Assembly: GCA_051747385.1 (NCBI GenBank)
Contig: JBNJGB010000015.1
Span: 62,001-126,000, forward strand
Origin: JBNJGB01 sp051747385
Lineage (GTDB): Bacteria; Myxococcota_A; UBA9042; PHBI01; JACKFB01
Reading direction: 5' to 3'
Length of the DNA: 64,000 bases
Shown here: piece by piece, positions 62,452 to 64,000 of the stretch
How positions within the stretch are numbered: the stretch's first letter is position 1
Layout of the letters: every line of letters starts with the position of its first letter
The notes under the pieces: model-generated
Seen by the model: only the letters and a program-made list of their open reading frames with translations
What the model was told of the DNA's origin: nothing
Database searches by the model: none
Program-made: the position numbers and the translations under genes

Positions 62452-63815
62452 CGGGCGGCCTCCATCTCGTCGGGCGCGGGCAGCCGCACGTCCAGGCGAG
62501 CGCCGCCCGCCGGGGACGCCTCCCAGCGGGCGGTCCCGCCGAAGGCCCCCGCGCGCTCACGGACGCTCTCCAGGCCGAGGCCGGTGGACCCGCGTGTCGG
62601 CTCGGGCGGCAGGCCGACGCCGTCGTCGTCCACGCGGAGGCGCACGCCGCCGTCGTCGAGTCGCTCCAGGCGCACGTCCACGCGGCCGGCGTCGGCGTGG
62701 CGGGTCACGTTGTGGACTCCCTCCTGCAGGATCCGGAAGAGGGCCGTCGCCCGGTCCGGTGGGACCGTCAGCGACTCGGGGCGCACGTCCAGCCGCGTCT
62801 CCAGGCCCGTCCGCCGGGCCACATCGTCCAGGAGCCAGCGGGCAGCCGCCACTAGGCCGAGGCGGTCCAGGATCACCGGGCGGAGCCGGTCCAGGATGCG
62901 GCGCACCGTCTCGTCCGTGTCGCCCAGGAGCTGCTCCAGCTCGGCCAGCGCTCCGTTGGTTCGAGCGGCGTCGCCGTCGGGGGTTCGAGCGTAGGCCACG
63001 GTGTACCGCATCGCCGTCAGCTGCTGGCCGAGGGCGTCGTGGAGCTCACGGGCGATCCAGGCGCGCTCCTCCTCCCGCACGTCCTGGAGGCGGCTCAGGA
63101 GGTCGCGCAGGTCCCGGGTCTGCTCGGCGACGCGCGCCTCGAGGTCCGCGTTGAGGGCCGCGAGGCGGTGGCGCTGCACGAACGTCCCGAGCAGCAGGAC
63201 GTGCAGCGCGTGGCCGATGACGACGCTGAGGAGCGTGGCGAAGACGAGGTAGCTGGCGGACAGGCCGAGCATCGGATCGTGCAGGTGCGCGGGCTCCCCG
63301 GCGACGTAGCCGACCAGGGCCGCCCCAGACAGGGCGAAGGCCGCCAGGACGCGGCGGGGGAGGGGCACGAGCAGCAGGGCCGACAGGTTGGGGACCACGT
63401 AGAGGAGGTGGAACCAGGGCCCGTCGTCGAAGCCGCTCAGCGGCGCCAGCGTCGCGCCGATGACGCCCACGGGCAGGAGGAGGCCCAGGGTGCCCAGGAG
63501 CGCCGGTGCGCGACGGACCAGGTGGGTCGTGCGGGCGAGGACCAGGAACACGAGGGCGGCGCCGACGGTCGTGGCGCGGACCTCGGCGAGGCCACGGACC
63601 GCGGACGGGGCGTGGGCGAGGAGCAGCGGATCCAGGGGCCACCACAGGAGCGCCGCGGCGACGAAGAGCAGGGCGACCGCGGGATAGGTGTCGGCCATGA
63701 GGCGGCGGCTGAAGGCGCGGAAGCCGCGTCGCTCTTCTGCGCTGACGGTGTCCGTGTCCACCGCCAGCCGCTCCAGGAGAGCGTGGGCCGGTCGTCTCCA
63801 CGCGGCCACGTCCAT
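62448..63815 (-). CDS. NarX/DesK-type membrane sensor histidine kinase
   Basis: 455-aa kinase partner of the adjacent regulator. ATG 63815 has GGAGGACACGAGCC upstream. A cytoplasmic N-terminal ~45 residues leads to about six membrane helices (about 45-200): AVALLFVAAALLWWPLDPLL, TVGAALVFLVLARTTHLVRR, LLGTLGLLLPVGVIGATLAP, LLYVVPNLSALLLVPLPRRV, VFATLLSVVIGHALHVLLLG. A coiled linker follows (LNADLEARVAEQTRDLRDLL). HisKA_3 dimerisation domain: ARELHDALGQQLTAMRYTVA, His259. HATPase: LFRILQEGVHNVTRHADA and GLGLESVRERAGAFGG. No periplasmic ligand domain, so it may sense the membrane or a small molecule within it. Confidence 0.92.
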   Translation of the reverse strand: MDVAAWRRPAHALLERLAVDTDTVSAEERRGFRAFSRRLMADTYPAVALLFVAAALLWWPLDPLLLAHAPSAVRGLAEVRATTVGAALVFLVLARTTHLVRRAPALLGTLGLLLPVGVIGATLAPLSGFDDGPWFHLLYVVPNLSALLLVPLPRRVLAAFALSGAALVGYVAGEPAHLHDPMLGLSASYLVFATLLSVVIGHALHVLLLGTFVQRHRLAALNADLEARVAEQTRDLRDLLSRLQDVREEERAWIARELHDALGQQLTAMRYTVAYARTPDGDAARTNGALAELEQLLGDTDETVRRILDRLRPVILDRLGLVAAARWLLDDVARRTGLETRLDVRPESLTVPPDRATALFRILQEGVHNVTRHADAGRVDVRLERLDDGGVRLRVDDDGVGLPPEPTRGSTGLGLESVRERAGAFGGTARWEASPAGGARLDVRLPAPDEMEAAR

Positions 63816-63894
63816 GGCTCGTGTCCTCCGGGTGGGCGAGGTCGTCGGGCCTCCCCGGTCGGGTCCTCGACGCGCCGGGCGGCGCCGGTCGGAC

Positions 63895-63923
63895 ATCATA
63901 GGAGACGCCGCCGGTCTGCGCCA
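63895..63923 (-). promoter_or_regulatory. Predicted promoter of the two-component operon
   Basis: Minus strand TGGCGC (63923-63918), 17-nt spacer, TATGAT (63900-63895), a near-perfect -10. Start point near 63888, a ~70-nt leader to the kinase ATG. Confidence 0.45.
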
Positions 63924-64000
63924 CGACTTCCCCGGGCCCCGGATCCGGGCGGGCGTCTCAAACAATCTCCAGGCGGCTGCCGTGAGATCTCCATGGCGCT

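Overview
The window is very GC-rich, and every long gene has strong third-position GC bias, which is why long antisense shadow ORFs are everywhere. Myxococcota-type features suggest a deltaproteobacterial/Myxococcota chromosome: a C-terminal tag resembling MYXO-CTERM, Asp/Ala-rich lipoprotein linkers, thrombospondin-3-type Ca2+ repeats, MopE-like Cys/Asp modules, an Omp85/TamB pair, and several one- or two-component regulators. That placement is an inference; no rRNA, tRNA, CRISPR array or intact insertion sequence was seen.

Layout. 1-6.8 kb (minus): aspartokinase - ectB - gltB, i.e. aspartate phosphorylation, diaminobutyrate formation and glutamate supply, without ectA or ectC in view. 7.3-8.9 kb: a duplicated-domain lipoprotein and pdxH. 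8.9-13.8 kb: a regulatory cluster with an ECF-like sigma factor overlapping a PAS histidine kinase whose receiver has Glu at the phospho-acceptor position, divergent from an HTH-TPR protein. 14-21 kb: secreted beta-helix protein, two uncharacterised proteins (311 and 637 aa), a PhoD-type phosphatase, dispersed GCAAAG-type repeats and a 282-aa protein possibly linked to contractile injection. 21.4-25.4 kb: SlyD-like PPIase, OmpA-like lipoprotein, AI-2E/PerM permease, alpha/beta hydrolase. 25.5-33 kb: Omp85 (TamA-like) plus a 1798-aa TamB, the envelope translocation/lipid-transport pair. 33-36.2 kb (minus operon): sirtuin, frameshifted sigma-region-4 gene, a formamidopyrimidine-DNA glycosylase remnant with a large internal deletion, thioesterase and outer-membrane protein. 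36.3-42.8 kb: palindromic element, di-haem cytochrome lipoprotein, Cys-rich lipoprotein, radical SAM protein, unknown protein and acyl-CoA dehydrogenase.

43.1-56.3 kb holds a 3691-aa multidomain secreted protein. It contains a tag/anchor-like helix followed directly by a second signal-peptide-like helix and a beta-barrel, as if two genes had fused. It overlaps a GH84 beta-N-acetylglucosaminidase lipoprotein that lacks a convincing start, and a 60-aa lipoprotein follows.

56.7-61.8 kb carries the most novel-looking module: a 1381-aa alpha-helical, effector-like protein with one hydrophobic glycine-rich block, followed after 22 nt by a 303-aa acidic partner. The window ends with a NarX/NarL-like two-component pair. 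Intergenic DNA contains several structured repeat families: CCCTTG hexamers with a conserved left flank, GCAAAG-type repeats, a 180-bp inverted-repeat element, and a solitary motif resembling a REP-associated transposon end.
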